From Lichina pygmaea (taxonomy: Eukaryota; Ascomycota; Lichinomycetes; Lichinales; Lichinaceae): 64,000 bases of DNA. The notes below the pieces were generated by a model that was given only the letters and a program-made list of their open reading frames with translations, did no database searches and was not told the DNA's origin. Location of the stretch: positions 1,426,001-1,490,000 of the forward strand of contig OY730170.1 of NCBI GenBank assembly GCA_963422465.1, read 5' to 3'. The number at the start of each line of letters is the position of its first letter. Position 1 is the first letter of the stretch. Both the position numbers and the translations under genes were made by a program. Shown here one piece after another: positions 47,157-59,390 of this stretch.

Positions 47157-47927
47157 TCATTCGTCACCACCCACAAGCCTCTTCACCTTGTCCAGCAACA
47201 CCCGACTCTCCCGCCCTAGCTTCCTCTGCCCGTTCTTGCCTCCCGTTCGTGCTCTGGCCATGGCCTTGCGCGTCCGTTCTCGTTCTTCCAGCCTTCTCTG
47301 CCGTCTCGCCTCGTCCTCCTCGCGCTGCTGCCGTCTCGCTTCGGCCTCGGCTTTGCGTCGAGCGGCGACCTGGGATTCCTTGTGGAAAGGGACCACCTTC
47401 TTCTGTCTCTTTCTGGGTTGCCGCTCGTGGTGTTGCCGAGAGACGTCGCTACCGGCTTCTTCTCGAGGACCTTGACGACTTGCATCGCCTTCTGGATCCT
47501 CGTCGAAGATGGCCTGCCGGTCTGGATGCATCCCATCTTGGGTCAAATCCACCTCGGTTGACCGAGCGGATTGGGTAGCTTGGGCAGCACCTCCCCCTGC
47601 CGGGACTGCGTCATCACGATCACGTCGAGGCCCGGACGAAGACGGCTTCAGCTCCGCCTCCTTGATTTTGGCATACTGCTTCTTGATCTTGGCCTTGTGA
47701 ATCAAGCTCTTCTTTATCTTTTCGACTATGGGTCTGTCAGCGCCCGCAACATCGAAAGACAACAGATATCGGCAAGAGGACTCTGCCTGCACACCTTTCC
47801 GGCGATAGGTGCCGTCCGGTAGGTTTGCAGGACCGACGGAGAAACCCTTCTTTGTCTTGGCCCTCTTCCGGGCCCGTTCATCCCCGTCCGGTCCATGCTG
47901 CTGCAGGCCCTCGTGAGACCTTTTCAT
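47157..47927 (-). CDS. FYV7: rRNA-processing protein Fyv7
   Basis: Fyv7 is a small nucleolar factor needed for 18S rRNA maturation. Model complement(47157..47725, 47795..47927), 233 aa. The 69-bp intron joins LPDGTYRRK to VEKIKKSLIHKAKIKKQYAK, rebuilding the family's N-terminal motif. The middle is charged and Arg/Gln-rich. The C-terminus has the conserved stretch RRLEERERTRKAMARAR then GQRKLGRESRVLLDKVKRLV. Basic composition fits an RNA-associated protein. I started at the ATG at 47927 because the in-frame upstream text is not conserved in character. Confidence 0.88.
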   Translation of the reverse strand: MKRSHEGLQQHGPDGDERARKRAKTKKGFSVGPANLPDGTYRRKGVQAESSCRYLLSFDVAGADRPIVEKIKKSLIHKAKIKKQYAKIKEAELKPSSSGPRRDRDDAVPAGGGAAQATQSARSTEVDLTQDGMHPDRQAIFDEDPEGDASRQGPREEAGSDVSRQHHERQPRKRQKKVVPFHKESQVAARRKAEAEARRQQREEDEARRQRRLEERERTRKAMARARTGGKNGQRKLGRESRVLLDKVKRLVGGDE

Positions 47928-48795
47928 GCTGATGCGTACGTCTGCTGATCGGCCTAATTGTCTCTTGTCCCTTGGAGCTGAGGCACTTCCGCACGGGGCT
48001 CTTTCTCCACCTGACTCTGGGCCCTGTTGGCTCTCGCCTACGGTACGGGCCAGAAACGGCGGATCCAGGTCGGAGCAGCTGCGTCGAGCCGGGGAAGCTG
48101 AGGGATGCCGGTCGGCCGCCAAAGCTACTGCGCACTACGTATGCAACGTCGCATTGGACTGCTTCTTATCGCCAGTACCCATGCACACGCCATGGTCTCC
48201 ATTAATTACAGTACGGAGGTTTACGGGACGTACGTTACGTACTCCGAACCGTAGTCGGCTGACGCAGCACAGATCGTAGGAGTGACATGTGACAAAACCT
48301 GCTGACTGTACATAGTACGTACTGTACGTACTCGTACACCCCAATACGAGTACGTACTGCCAGACCATTGCTGGCGCTGCCTGAAACGTCACGATCCCAT
48401 TCGATCACAAAGCCTGACTCATCTCGACGGTCCAACCGAAGACTAAAGACCTGGCCCGATGTGGCACTTTAGCCAACAATGGCGCCTCTGCGCCCCAATG
48501 CCCGATCCGACCAAACCGGCCAAAACAAGCAAGACGAGAAGCACGGACATGCGGCCAGGCGCGGAGCTCGGCGGAATGACTCCACTCGCCGCCATTGGCA
48601 CCTCGCCACGATCTCGCCCACGCACGACGACGCACCTCCTCTCACACCGCCGACCACCCCCTCCGTCTCGTGCGTCTCTCTCACCACCCCTCGCCGCTTC
48701 AATCGGCCCTGCCCTTCCCTCTCCCCCTCGCCCTCTTGCTTCTCCCACCCCAACGACCATGCTTGTCGGCCGCTCTGCACGAACCCAGCGACGAG
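47928..48795. promoter_or_regulatory. Shared upstream region FYV7/Atos-family gene
   Basis: 868 bp. A GTACGTACTGTACGTACTCGTAC-type cluster lies at 48215-48355, and a long CT/C-rich leader (48600-48770) precedes the Atos-family ATG. No gene is called. Confidence 0.5.
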
Positions 48796-51531
48796 ATGCC
48801 CGTCTTCTCGGATCCCGACCTGATGCTCCCTGGCGACGGCGAGCGGAGAATGCGCGACGACCGCTATGGCTACGGAAGAAGCTCCGACCAGGCCACGCCG
48901 ACCGAGGACGTCGAGATGTGGGACCGGCCACGGGAGTCGAGGTCGACGTCTCCGACCAAGGCCGTACTGGCCGCCATCGACGACACGTCGCTGGGCATCT
49001 CGGACCGGGTCGAGCTCATAGAGCGGATCAAGCGAGGCGAGAGCCCGACCTGGAGACCGAACGGAGCGGTGAGTGATTCCAGGGCACACTGGATCATGAA
49101 GCCTCTTGCACGAGTCGCGCGCAGCTGGGAGAACTCAATTCTGCCTCGGCTGGTTTCCTTGGTGCATCTCCGGCAGACTCGCGAGCAGCAGCAGCAGCAT
49201 CAGCAGCAGCAGCATCGTCCATGTGCGCCGAGTTGGCTCGTGCGACCGAGTCTCATATCTTGAAATGTCGACATCCGTGCCCAGCTACTTGCTCCTGACG
49301 CTGACTCCCTCCAGCTTGAGGACTACTACCGAGATATCGTCAACCCAGCAGCAAAGCCGCCCGAGAAGGAAGATGCTCTTTCCGGACGGCAGCCTCGGTC
49401 CTCGCCGACGGCCACCCCCGAGCCGACCGCCGAGGTCAAGCTCGATCCGGCATCCGAGATCGAACGACCTAGGTCCGCTCTGCACTCGGGTGATTTCACG
49501 CAAGAGAGCCCCCCCAGATCAGAAACGCGCAAGGGGCAGGTGCTGCCGGACCTTCACCGCCGTCCGCTCTCCCACCAGCCCCGAGATGGAGCTCCGGGCC
49601 TGTCGTGGCGCGTCCGAGGCGACGAGAGCCTACCGGGCCCTCTGGAGCACCACGAACGACCACCGCAGACGGCGTGCGACAAGGCCTTGGCGCCCACCTC
49701 GCCTTCCTCGTCGGTGTCCTCGGGCCTGTTTCCGTCGAGATACATCTTGACCGTACCGACCAGCCCGCTCGCCCAAGGGTCCAGCCAGGCCGAGCAGGAT
49801 CCGGACGCGCAGGTGCCGCGTGAGCCCGGCGAGCCGGCAACGGATAGGCTCCGATCGTCTAGACGGCACACCTTACCGCCGCACGCGCTGCAAGCCGTGC
49901 AGCCGCACGTGTATGCGCAGCCGGAACACTCGCCGCTGCACGCACGCAACGATAACCTCCCGTACCAAGCACGATTCGCGCCGAGGGTGATCGCGGCCCA
50001 CACCCCCGGCTTCCTGCTCGGCCCGCGTTCGACGTACGGGTCGGCTCACACGAGGAGACCGTCACTGTCGTCGGAAGGTCCGTCGCTGCTGCATGCCTCC
50101 ATGGTTGGATCGTACGAGGAGTCGATCCTGCGAGGCAGGATGTCGACCGCGCCGTCGAGGCCGCTCGACTTTGTGGCACGGATCGGCGTGCTCGGCTTTG
50201 GAGACTGCAAGGCCCAGCTGCGATGTCCGGCGCACGTCTCGGTCCCGTTTCCGGCCGTCTTCTACAGCTACTCCAAGACGAACGTCGAGAGGAAGGCGTC
50301 CGAGGAGGGACCGAGTCCGTACGTCGGTCTCGTCGACCTCGAGCATTCCTTGGCCAAGCCGGAACCTCCCAAGGTCGAGAACCGGAGACGACGTCGATCC
50401 CCGGTCAGCGGTAGTAGCAGCTCCCGCGAGGGAAGAGAAGATTGTCCTCCGCAGCTGGCGGCAGGAGCGCTCTCAAAGATCGACCAACGCCTGCGGCGGC
50501 GGAAGAAGAAGCGCAGAAGATCGTCGTCTCCCCGGGCCCCTCCCGGAGGCAGTTACCGCATCCCGCAGAAGGGCCAGCTGCAGATCGTCATCAAGAACCC
50601 CAACAAGACCGCGGTCAAGCTGTTCCTCGTCCCGTACGACCTCGACGGCATGGAGCCGGGGACGAAGACGTTCGTCCGGCAGCGGAGCTACTCGGCCGGC
50701 CCCATCATCGAGACGCCGTTGCGGTCGACGACCAACACGGCAGATGCCGCGGTGGCCGACTCCGGCAAGGACCGTCCCACGCTGCGATATCTCATCCACC
50801 TCCACATCTGCTGTCCGTCCCGGGGCCGCTTCTTTCTCTACAAGAGCGTCCGGGTCGTCTTCGCCAACCGGGTGCCCGACGGCAAGGAGCACCTGCGCAA
50901 CGAGATTCAGCTTCCCGATCCTCGCTACAGTCTGTACAGGCCCGGCAGGGAGTCGACCCACGGCTCCGCGCCGTCCTCCAGCTTCCGGAGAAGGAGCTCG
51001 GGATGCGGCTTCGGCGTCGGCTTCGGCGTCGGCGCCGGAGCGTACGACGCCGTCGACGGCATCGGCAACTCGGGCCAAGGCACGCCGTTTGCCTTTTCGT
51101 CCATCCCTCGCACTGGCGTGCCTCCCGGAAACGTGCTGCGGCCGCTTTCCTTGTCCGCGGCCAGTCGTCCTCGGTCGCCGTCCGATCACGCGAACTCGGC
51201 CGAGAACGTTCCACGCTCCGGCAAGCCGTCGGAGAATGTCCTGCGAGCCAGTCCCAGCAGGCAAACGCATGGGCATTTCACGTACGAGCCAGCGTCGGGG
51301 TTCGCGTCACCGGTGGCATGGGTTGGCACCGGCCGACAAGCGGCCGACCACGACGCTCCGCAGAGGGGTACCAGAAAGGTGGACATTTGCGGGAGCATTC
51401 TCGAGCCACCACCACCACCACCACCACCTTCGCGACGGAACACTTCAGAGCGGGGAGAAGGCCTCCTGGCCCAGAGGCTGCGAGGCTTGGACGTTCAGCG
51501 TCGACCGGAGCATCGAGGAGGGCGACGTTGA
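48796..51531 (+). CDS. Atos-family (FAM214/DUF4210-like) protein
   Basis: Animal Atos proteins are nuclear transcription regulators; the fungal members are little studied. Model join(48796..49068, 49315..51531), 829 aa. Exon 1 ends TWRPNGA and exon 2 begins LEDYYRDIVNPAAKPP, which keeps one frame. A long disordered Ser/Pro region fills 100-370. The first conserved block is near 375-430: GVLGFGDCKAQLRCPAH, VPFPAVFYSYSKT, YVGLVDLE. The second, near 500-635, reads SYRIPQKGQLQIVIKNPNKTAVKLFLVPYDL, then TFVRQRSYSAGP, LRYLIHLHICC, and FFLYKSVRVVFANRVPDGKEHLRNEIQLP. The 246-bp intron includes CAG-rich DNA at about 49185-49215 and is unusually long for this window. Confidence 0.88.
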
Positions 51532-52625
51532 CGGGTGGCCTACACCACTCATCAGCGCCGCGTGATGTTCAACCATCTCCCCTTGTCATCTTTTTTCGGT
51601 CAGCGACACTGGGCTGTTCGTGTCCATATGACAGCATGTAGCGTGGGAACGCACACTCGATATTCGACGACTACAAAGTCAGCAGTGTGGCCGTCAGTTG
51701 CATCCAATCCAGAGTCTTCGCCCCAGTACCGTCAGCATATCAATCAATCCGGTCGACAAGCAAAATGTGCGAACATGGCAATTCTTGAGTGATCAAAGTG
51801 TGCGAACGTGGCAATCGATGAACAATCAAACGAAAACACACTGTACACCTGCTGCAGTCCGTCGTCCTGCCATCTGTGCAACTACTCGAGACCTCTCTTT
51901 TCTTCTGGCCCACGATACTTAAAGCCGCCTCACGTTACCAAAAGCCAGCTCTCGCAGCAGCTTCTTTTCACTCGTTTTCGTTTGAAGGATAGATGGAAGA
52001 AAGTGGGAAAGAGGGTCGTGCGGGATTCGTTCTGTGGGAAGTAACACATACGAACGTACGTACTGTACTCCGTATGTACGTAGTACATATCGTCAAGTAC
52101 AGGCGTACACCACAGAAGGTATACTGTACGTATTGTACGGAAGTAGTTACGTACAGAAGGTACGGAAGGTGCGGAAGATGTACAAGATATCTAAGCGTGC
52201 GGAAGGTACACACACACTACTCCGTACAGTACGTACGTACGTACTCGTACGGTTGGAAAAGGATACGTAGTACTTCCGTACTTCCGTACGTATGCAAAAA
52301 GTTGAAGAAACGGAGCAGAGATGATATGAGATGGAAGAACACCGTTTTCGTGCGCATGGAGAAGATTCTATTTGTATATAATAATAAAAAAAGGGAAGGG
52401 AATGATGGGAATAAATGAGAAAGATGGGCGCCCCCCCCCCCCAACGCTTTGTGAAAGTTCACTTCCCGAGTAACACCGTCGCACTCCACAGAGAGAGAAC
52501 CCTGGGACGTTCTTTCTTTCTTTCTTTTCTTCTCTCTTGTACTGTATGTACACCCAGGAGACGAAGCTACGACGGGAGGTTTGAATCCTTCTCCCCCCCC
52601 CCCCCCCCCCCGCTTGTCGGACCGC
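51532..52625. other. Gene-free stretch with dense TACGTA motif and poly-C tracts
   Basis: No gene is supported. 52040-52290 is packed with TACGTA, GTACGGAAG and GTACTTCCGTAC words. C runs lie at 52430-52441 and 52592-52610. Confidence 0.55.
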
Positions 52626-53460
52626 TTAGATCCAGTTCGTGTTACGGTCATAGGCGTTGCCGTTCAGCTCCTGGGACACGTCCGTGGCGCCGTCGGATGG
52701 TGCACCCTGATCCTTGACCAGGCTCGTCGCCTTGTCGCAGCCGCAGCTGTCCTCGCACCACTTGGCGCAGTCGGGGAGCTTGCCGTCGCTGCCCTTGCCG
52801 ACGGGGTTCTTGGTCTTCTGCGACGAGACGCAGACCTGCCAGCACTTGGTGAAGTCCTCGAATTTGTTCTGCGAGAAGATGGGTCGGTCAGCGGACAAGC
52901 CTGGACAATGTCGAAACATGGGACGCCCGTGGTGCCAGGCGGACAGGCAAAGAGGGAAGACTCACGCATTCGGAACCTTGATTGGTGCAAGAGGTCTGGC
53001 CCACGGCGGCGGTCGCGCCGGACGTATCCACGTCGACGGGCGGGAACTCGCCTCCGACGCCATTGTAAAGTCCGTCATCGACGGTCGGAACAACGATAGC
53101 GTTCGTATCGGTCGATACACCGCTGTCTCGAGGTGCAGCATTCCCATCGGTCGGCATGTCCCAGGCTCCGGGTGCGGTGGGCGGCGACCCAAACAGGCTC
53201 GGATTCTCGCCGGCAGCCAACAGCATCCCGGCAACGTCCTGCTGCAGTTTCCGGAGGTCTTCCAAGTCGATCTTGACGGGATCGTCGTCGCGGTCCCGCT
53301 CCTCGGTGGCGGCGAGCTCAATCAGCCTGCTCTCTCGTGCGATCTTGTCGGCGGATCTGACAAAGTCGAGCGCCATAGTCTGTTCGACCTTGATCTTCTT
53401 TGCGCTGACCAGGGGCGAGGCAATGGCGGCGAGGCCCAGGAGGATAGAGAAGGAGCGCAT
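52626..53460 (-). CDS. Secreted cysteine-rich protein, function unknown
   Basis: Model complement(52626..52868, 52966..53460), 245 aa. The 97-bp intron is in phase 0 right after Cys165. Residues 1-20 (MRSFSILLGLAAIASPLVSA) are a clear signal peptide. The middle is acidic with no cysteine. The C-terminal 85 residues hold the cysteines: SCTNQGSEC, KCWQVCVSS, PDCAKWCEDSCGC, at least nine. This layout (signal peptide, acidic spacer, compact Cys-rich tail) is common among fungal cell-surface and secreted proteins. I recognise no family and no transmembrane or GPI signal. Confidence 0.82.
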
Positions 53461-56400
53461 GTTTGGATGATGAGAGATGAGTGATTACTCGAAGAGGATG
53501 GACGACGACGGACCAAAAGAGACCACCGGAGCGAGGGCTGGCCTGATATTATATGAAAAACGAGTGTGGGCGAACGTGTTGCTCGAAAGCACGTTTCGAC
53601 TTGGATCGATACTGATAACGACGAATGCGCGGATGATACGAACAAGAAGACCGTCCGTGTGAGGAAGCAGTTCCTTTATATATCCAGTTCCCGACCTCCC
53701 TCCAAGACACGCCAGAACCGGTCTAGAGCACCCGAAGCCCGTATAGAGAACTCTGTGAGCCAAGCTCGCGACGCATAACCAGGCATTGACCACATAGCCG
53801 ACGATAGTGTGCGTAAGTAGCCTGTCTTGCCCGGAGAGCTACCCCTGCACGCCCTGGCGTGCCTGGCAATGTCAGGTACGGACTTGCGATCGATGCGACT
53901 TGACGGAGCTTGCATTGACAGGCCGATACGAGTGTACCATTCTCGCGGACTGGCGAGATTGAAGAGCCCGGGGAAGGTCTTCCCGTCGTTCCTTTTTTTT
54001 TTTTAGTCGAATATCGCCGCCTCCGCTTGGGTCCTAGGGGACGAAGTCGCGCAAGATGATCACGTAAGAGCATGTCCGTCATCGAAACGAGTTGGTGGAA
54101 CAGGTAGAACAGGGTGGAGACACATCTCGAGAGACTGGCCCGGGTCCTTGAAGATATCCCCAGCCATTCACGCCAGAGATCGGAGGTAGCGCCCATGGTT
54201 ACGTACGTAGCGCGACATCCCTCTCTTTCTCCGCGCGATCGAAAAGGTCGAAGTACGGCCGTTCGAGGGTACTTGCGCACGGTAAGATTGTCGAACATCG
54301 GGTCGTTTGCAAGACCCACAAAAAGGCCTGGAACAAGAAACACCTTCGCCGATCGAACAATCGTTCGTTCTAGAAGCCCGCGGACGTTTGCCGGGCTTTT
54401 TCTTCCACGACTTTACTAGATATGGAATAGCTCGCACACGTCAGCTTCTAACCGAGGACCCAGGCCCGAAGCCCTACGTACGGAGTACTGTATAGGCACC
54501 CTCGTCGGATGCAGTGTCACGACACAAGTCTGTGTACGCTCGTACATCCACTCGGTCGCAACGGTCATAAGTAATGCGACAAGATTGACGTTTATCTGCG
54601 ATGATGCAGTCGCATCACTAACAGCTAGATAGACATATCCAAGGTTGATTTTGTATGGTAAAGTACAAAGACTTGTGTCGTGCCACTGTACGTTCCAAGG
54701 GGTAGCTCTTTGCGGGCCTTCAGCCCTGAATCTTAGCTGTACTCGCAGTGCAGAGGTACGGTACGTACGTACAGTACGTAACGTACGTAGCGCTTCAGAG
54801 ACGGAGAGACATTCCCAGGCGTCGTCAGCAACGGCATCAACTATGCTCCGTACGAGGTGCTCCGGCATCCCACCTGTAGATACATTACGTACAGCACTAC
54901 TCCGTACTTCCGTCCTTCGTACCCCGTACTCCGTACAGTAGTACTGTAAGTACGAACCAGAAGCCATCCTCGCTACAGTACCTAGCCATACTGATCCTGG
55001 CGCGACGTACGTAATACCCACGATACTGTACGGAGTACGTATGTACGCTCCGTAGTCGCTTGGAGCATCGCAAAGAGCCCTCCATGTCCTCGTGTTCGCG
55101 ATTCAAGAGGCAAGCCAGACAAGAAACAGCTACCGTACGGGAGTACAGTACGTATGAACGTAGGACAGTAATCAGTCCGAGCTCAACCCCTGTACCGGTA
55201 AGCGATCCGGAACCGCCCCAAGTTCTCGCCAAGAAGTGCCGAGATGCCACAACGCGGAACCGAATCCGAAAATTCAGATTCAGGGACAGCGGTTCATGCG
55301 TCCGAGGAGCAGGAGCAGGAGGAGGAGGGTCTCGATGGGCCATGGAATCTGTGTCCTGTCAAACAATCCACCGGCACCGGTAGGCTGAACGCCCGGTCCT
55401 CATTCTCGCTGGAGTCGGCTTTACGGTACGGAAGTAAGCCGGGTTCCGTACCACTAGCTTGCGGGCCGGGGCGATCCGTCTCTGCAGCTGTTCATCGAGT
55501 ACGTAGTTTCTGCCCCGTGGAGCCATTGTACTGGGTAAATATACAGTACGAGGTGTAAGCTACCGTAAGATGGCGTGGCCACGATAATCGAACGACTATG
55601 ACGAGAGACTGGATGTCCACATCCGTGGAAACTCTCTATGATACTGCAGTGTAAATCCGTACGGTAAGGTGTACGAGATACTGCTGTGGTGGGCCGAGGA
55701 TGCAAACAATCTCTGGATCCAAGCGAGGCAGCTTCCTCTGAGGTCTGCAACGTAGGGATCACTGGTGCTTGCAAAACATCTGCTCTTGTGATATGGTAAC
55801 GTAGTTCGTTGTCAGAGTAGACCGAGGGTGGTGCACCGGGGCTGGAAGGTTGACAGACAGATGCTGTTGATCGTTCACAGGTGCTTGAAACAATCATGGT
55901 CCACAAACACCGGGCGGTAGAAGTACTGTACGTACAATGGTACGTGTCTTCGAGATGGGTGGTGCTGTACCGTAAGATGGCAGCTTTGATGTCGCCATTG
56001 TTCAAGAGTGGGTATATCGTGAGGTTTGATATGCCTCGCCAGATACTACGAGACAAAGTGCATGCCCCGACAGCCACACCCTTGACGCTATTTCCTTGCA
56101 GACCAAGGCAATCCTGGTAGGGCTGCTAGCTTCAAGTCCTGCAGGCCCGGAATCATGGTCCTTTGACGCTGTTCAGATGCGCGATGAAAAGCCGAGTAGC
56201 ATTCCTCCGTAGCTCGCCGTCGATTTGCAGGTAGGCTAGCGTAGCTTGCTCACAACTGTTCTCGTAGCTCAAAAGGTCAACAGCAAGCCCCGACTCTTCT
56301 CGTCGAGCTCCGGGCTGGTTAAAATATGGTCATCGGCCGTCTCCTCCCTATTTGCAATATATTGCAATCACATGTAGGATGAGTGCAAGCACTTCTCATC

Positions 56401-57540
56401 CATATGGCCTGCAAACACGCTTGATGGGCTGTCGGCCAGAGCCCGTCGGGGTCGTCTCCCTCAGCTTGACTGGGCGTGTCTGTAGCCAGGAGTTCGCGGG
56501 CCACTTCGGCATGCTAGATCCCACCGAAAAATAGCGGGCTCTCCTCGACTCAACGCAGACCGAGAATGTCGCCGGAAGCTGTGGGTGGCCTCGAGGTCCA
56601 ATCTCCTGCAGCCTGGTAACTAAGGCATCTGTTTCTCAAATAGAGTCAACTCTGATAAAACATTCAGGACGTTCACGTACTGATTGTCTTTCCCTAGACA
56701 TGTATTTGTCGACATCCATCGACTCCGCTACTGCCCGAATAAAAACAAAACAATCGGCGGTGCCACTAGGGCCCTGTTCTTCTCGGTTGGAAGCTATAGC
56801 GCATTGGCTTGCTTTCGAGTCCATGACAGGAACCCCTTATTGTGGCAACATGCTCATGAGTAACAACTGTTTTATCCGGCGAGTCACCTACCTCTTCAAC
56901 GAGAACATGCTTGATAAGCTGCTTGCTATCCCTTACAACAGCTCGCAGAACATACCCTTACATGTTTATTGGTCTTATCAATCTTCAGGCCAGGGGAGCT
57001 TTTTGCAATTTTGGCTGCTGGATTGGAAGCTAAGAAGAACTGCTGTTTCTCGGCCAAAGCAACTGTACGCCAGTGTTGGTTGGTCTCTTAGGGCTGCTTC
57101 TTGATGGTACTTATGCTGGAGTTGTTCCATCTCGACTCCACCAACGCTTCGAGGGAAGATACAGGTCCCCTTGTGCTTGCGATGACTAGTAGTACTCTTG
57201 TCACCAAAAGGCCAACGTCGAGAGATCTATCCTCATTACGAAGAAAAGTGTCTGTCCATCAAGGTTGTGACCTCATGATGGGAACTAGGCAGTCCCCCGC
57301 ATGGGTAGCGGTTTCGTAGTTGTTTCGACAATTCGGAATGGCGTATTCCCGAAGGAGCGGCCATCGGTTGGGGATAGCCGCGACAGACAGTTCTGAAGGG
57401 CGCGAGGTGCCCGAGCATGTCCAGTGGTCGTCTCAGTTGTCATATACGTCATTTCCTCGATTGTTGTAGCCAGGGGCTCCTCGAAATTGCGGGTAGAGTA
57501 TCTCGTAGCCCGAGAAGTGTCTCCCACGGTGCGGCTACCT
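53461..57540. other. 4-kb gene-poor stretch
   Basis: No intact gene is supported. It contains TACGTA/TTCCGTAC clusters at 54755-54800 and 54885-55055, a T run at 53993-54004, and frames such as 56700-57104 and 57285-57527 without family resemblance. It looks like decayed, low-constraint DNA. Confidence 0.5.
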
Positions 57541-58445
57541 CATCGCCTTTTCAGCGATGACACTCTTCTTGCCCTCTAGATACTCGGTAAAGTCATCGAC
57601 GGCTGTTGATTCGCCCGGGTTGTCGACCAGCTCGCGGATCTTCAGCGCGAGCTTGTTCCAGATGGGGCCAGGGTGGTGTGCTCGCTCATGAGCGTTGCCC
57701 TGGCGTGTGTTTTAGTCTCAAGAACGCAGTCAGCGAGGTCCCGGCTGTTTTCCCGTTCTTCACGACACTCACGGTGTAGTTGGGTTGCTTTCAACAGACA
57801 GGTCCTTGGGCTGCCCTTTCTTTGTAGAGGAAGACATACGTCTTGCTGTCGTGGTGCTGTTCATTGCCATAAGGTCATAGGATTTTGATCGTCATTTGGG
57901 ATAATTCGCATGGAGACTTGTTCACTACGGTACCGGTACCGTATTCCTGATGACATGGCCTGTGCACACTGGCCTGCTGGCAGCCTGGTCTGATATAATT
58001 TCCACCTTCACCTTTGTGTGGACATCAGCGTTAATCAGGTCTTTGACCGCTTGGCTGGCGTGCGCTCAGGAACCAGGAAATACTGATCAAGTAGAACGGA
58101 ATAATTCTGCCAGGGTAAGAGGATGATCAGGCAGCTGTGAGCTGCTTCCCATTCCAGTCGCGTGTGCTCCACGATACTGCTGACTGCTGATGGGGTTTCG
58201 GGGTAATGGATCGGTGTTGTACAGTCAGCCTCAAGCCCGTCGTAACTTATTGCCGAAGTACGGTACCGTACCGACAGGTGTTCGAGAAGTACAGCCAGGG
58301 GATCCGCCGATGACTATGCAGTCCTCGGCTGCGTCATTGCGGATGTCGTACCAGCCGGCGAGCTTTATATCAGAAGATGGCTGAAACTTGGTAACGCCAT
58401 TGTCTGCTCTCTCCAGGTGTTTCCCCCGCAGTAACTCATCACCAT
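57541..58445 (-). pseudogene. Decayed host coding gene, family not identified
   Basis: Several minus-strand pieces have convincing amino-acid text but are broken by stops or frame changes. One reads ELLRGKHLERADNGVTKFQ and continues to KLAGWYDIRNDAAEDCIVIGG (about 58235-58440). Another reads SQAVKDLINADVHTKVKVEI (about 57930-58060). A third reads DSKTYVFLYKERAAQGP (about 57800-57870). After a plausible intron (GTGAGT donor, CTGAC branch site, CCAG acceptor, about 57700-57777), a fourth reads GNAHERAHHPGPIWNKLALK and continues to TEYLEGKKSVIAEKAM. They keep one strand and order, so they probably derive from a single gene. I cannot name the family. Confidence 0.45.
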
Positions 58446-59390
58446 TGTACTATTTTTCCACATTCTCACTCTTAGCTAGAAGATCTGCATGGCTGAACAG
58501 CTACTATCAGTGTAAGAATCAAATAAAAATAAAATTTTTCCACATTGAACATCCTCAACGTCCATACTCAGCTAGAGTAAAGATAAGGCAGAGGGCAGTC
58601 ACTAGAGTCATACATCTTTGGGTTCTTGGTGATGCATCCTCTCTTGACCTACGTACCTGTAGCACGGTTAGGGACACAAGTGCCAACAGCTCCTAGTAGT
58701 AGTTCTTAGACGGGCTTGGATACTACGGTATCGTCAGGTGATAACGACAATGACTTTGTGAGATGGATGACTGTACTCATGGAGTGCTCCCATACCTTGG
58801 CAGGATGACTGTATTTGTATCGCGGTGCCACGACAGTGCTGATATATGTAGCACAGAGCTCCCACTTCAGAGATGCTCTTTCAAGCTCTGCTAACGATCT
58901 CAATCTGGAGCTTAAATCTCCTACAGACCTGTATAGTGTGTAGGTCTTGCAGGCCGTGTGGCTCCACATGGCAAGCTACGTCTTGTCAAGATCTATAGAA
59001 GTGCGTAGTATCTGACCGACCTTCAAGCAGTATCTCTTGTGACACATTATTTGTGTAGGCTGGGTGGCCATCTACTGTAGGAGCACAGAAGCCTGGAGGG
59101 AGAATTTTGGGAGAACATCATCGCATTGACATGTGACTGACATATTGATTCTCATTGTCATGTGATTGAAGGTGATGTGACACACGCCACGGCTCCAAGG
59201 AATGGACTGCCATGGGAAACGCTGCAAATCTGGCAATTGCAACACTGTGTCAAACTGACGTGTTCAATGCTGCCAAATGCTACTATGAAAATACACGTGA
59301 CTGTATGCACATGTGGGCAGAGAAAGGGCTAGGCCTTCAGTGGATAACCACGACTACCAAGTCAGACGGGTAGAGAGACCCAGCCACCTG
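58446..59390. other. Intergenic region downstream of the PPR gene
   Basis: No gene, RNA or repeat seen. Confidence 0.5.

Noticed and set aside
53461-59390. Transposon or retroelement in the gene-poor stretch
   Set aside because: No terminal repeats, transposase, integrase or reverse-transcriptase motifs could be seen in any frame.
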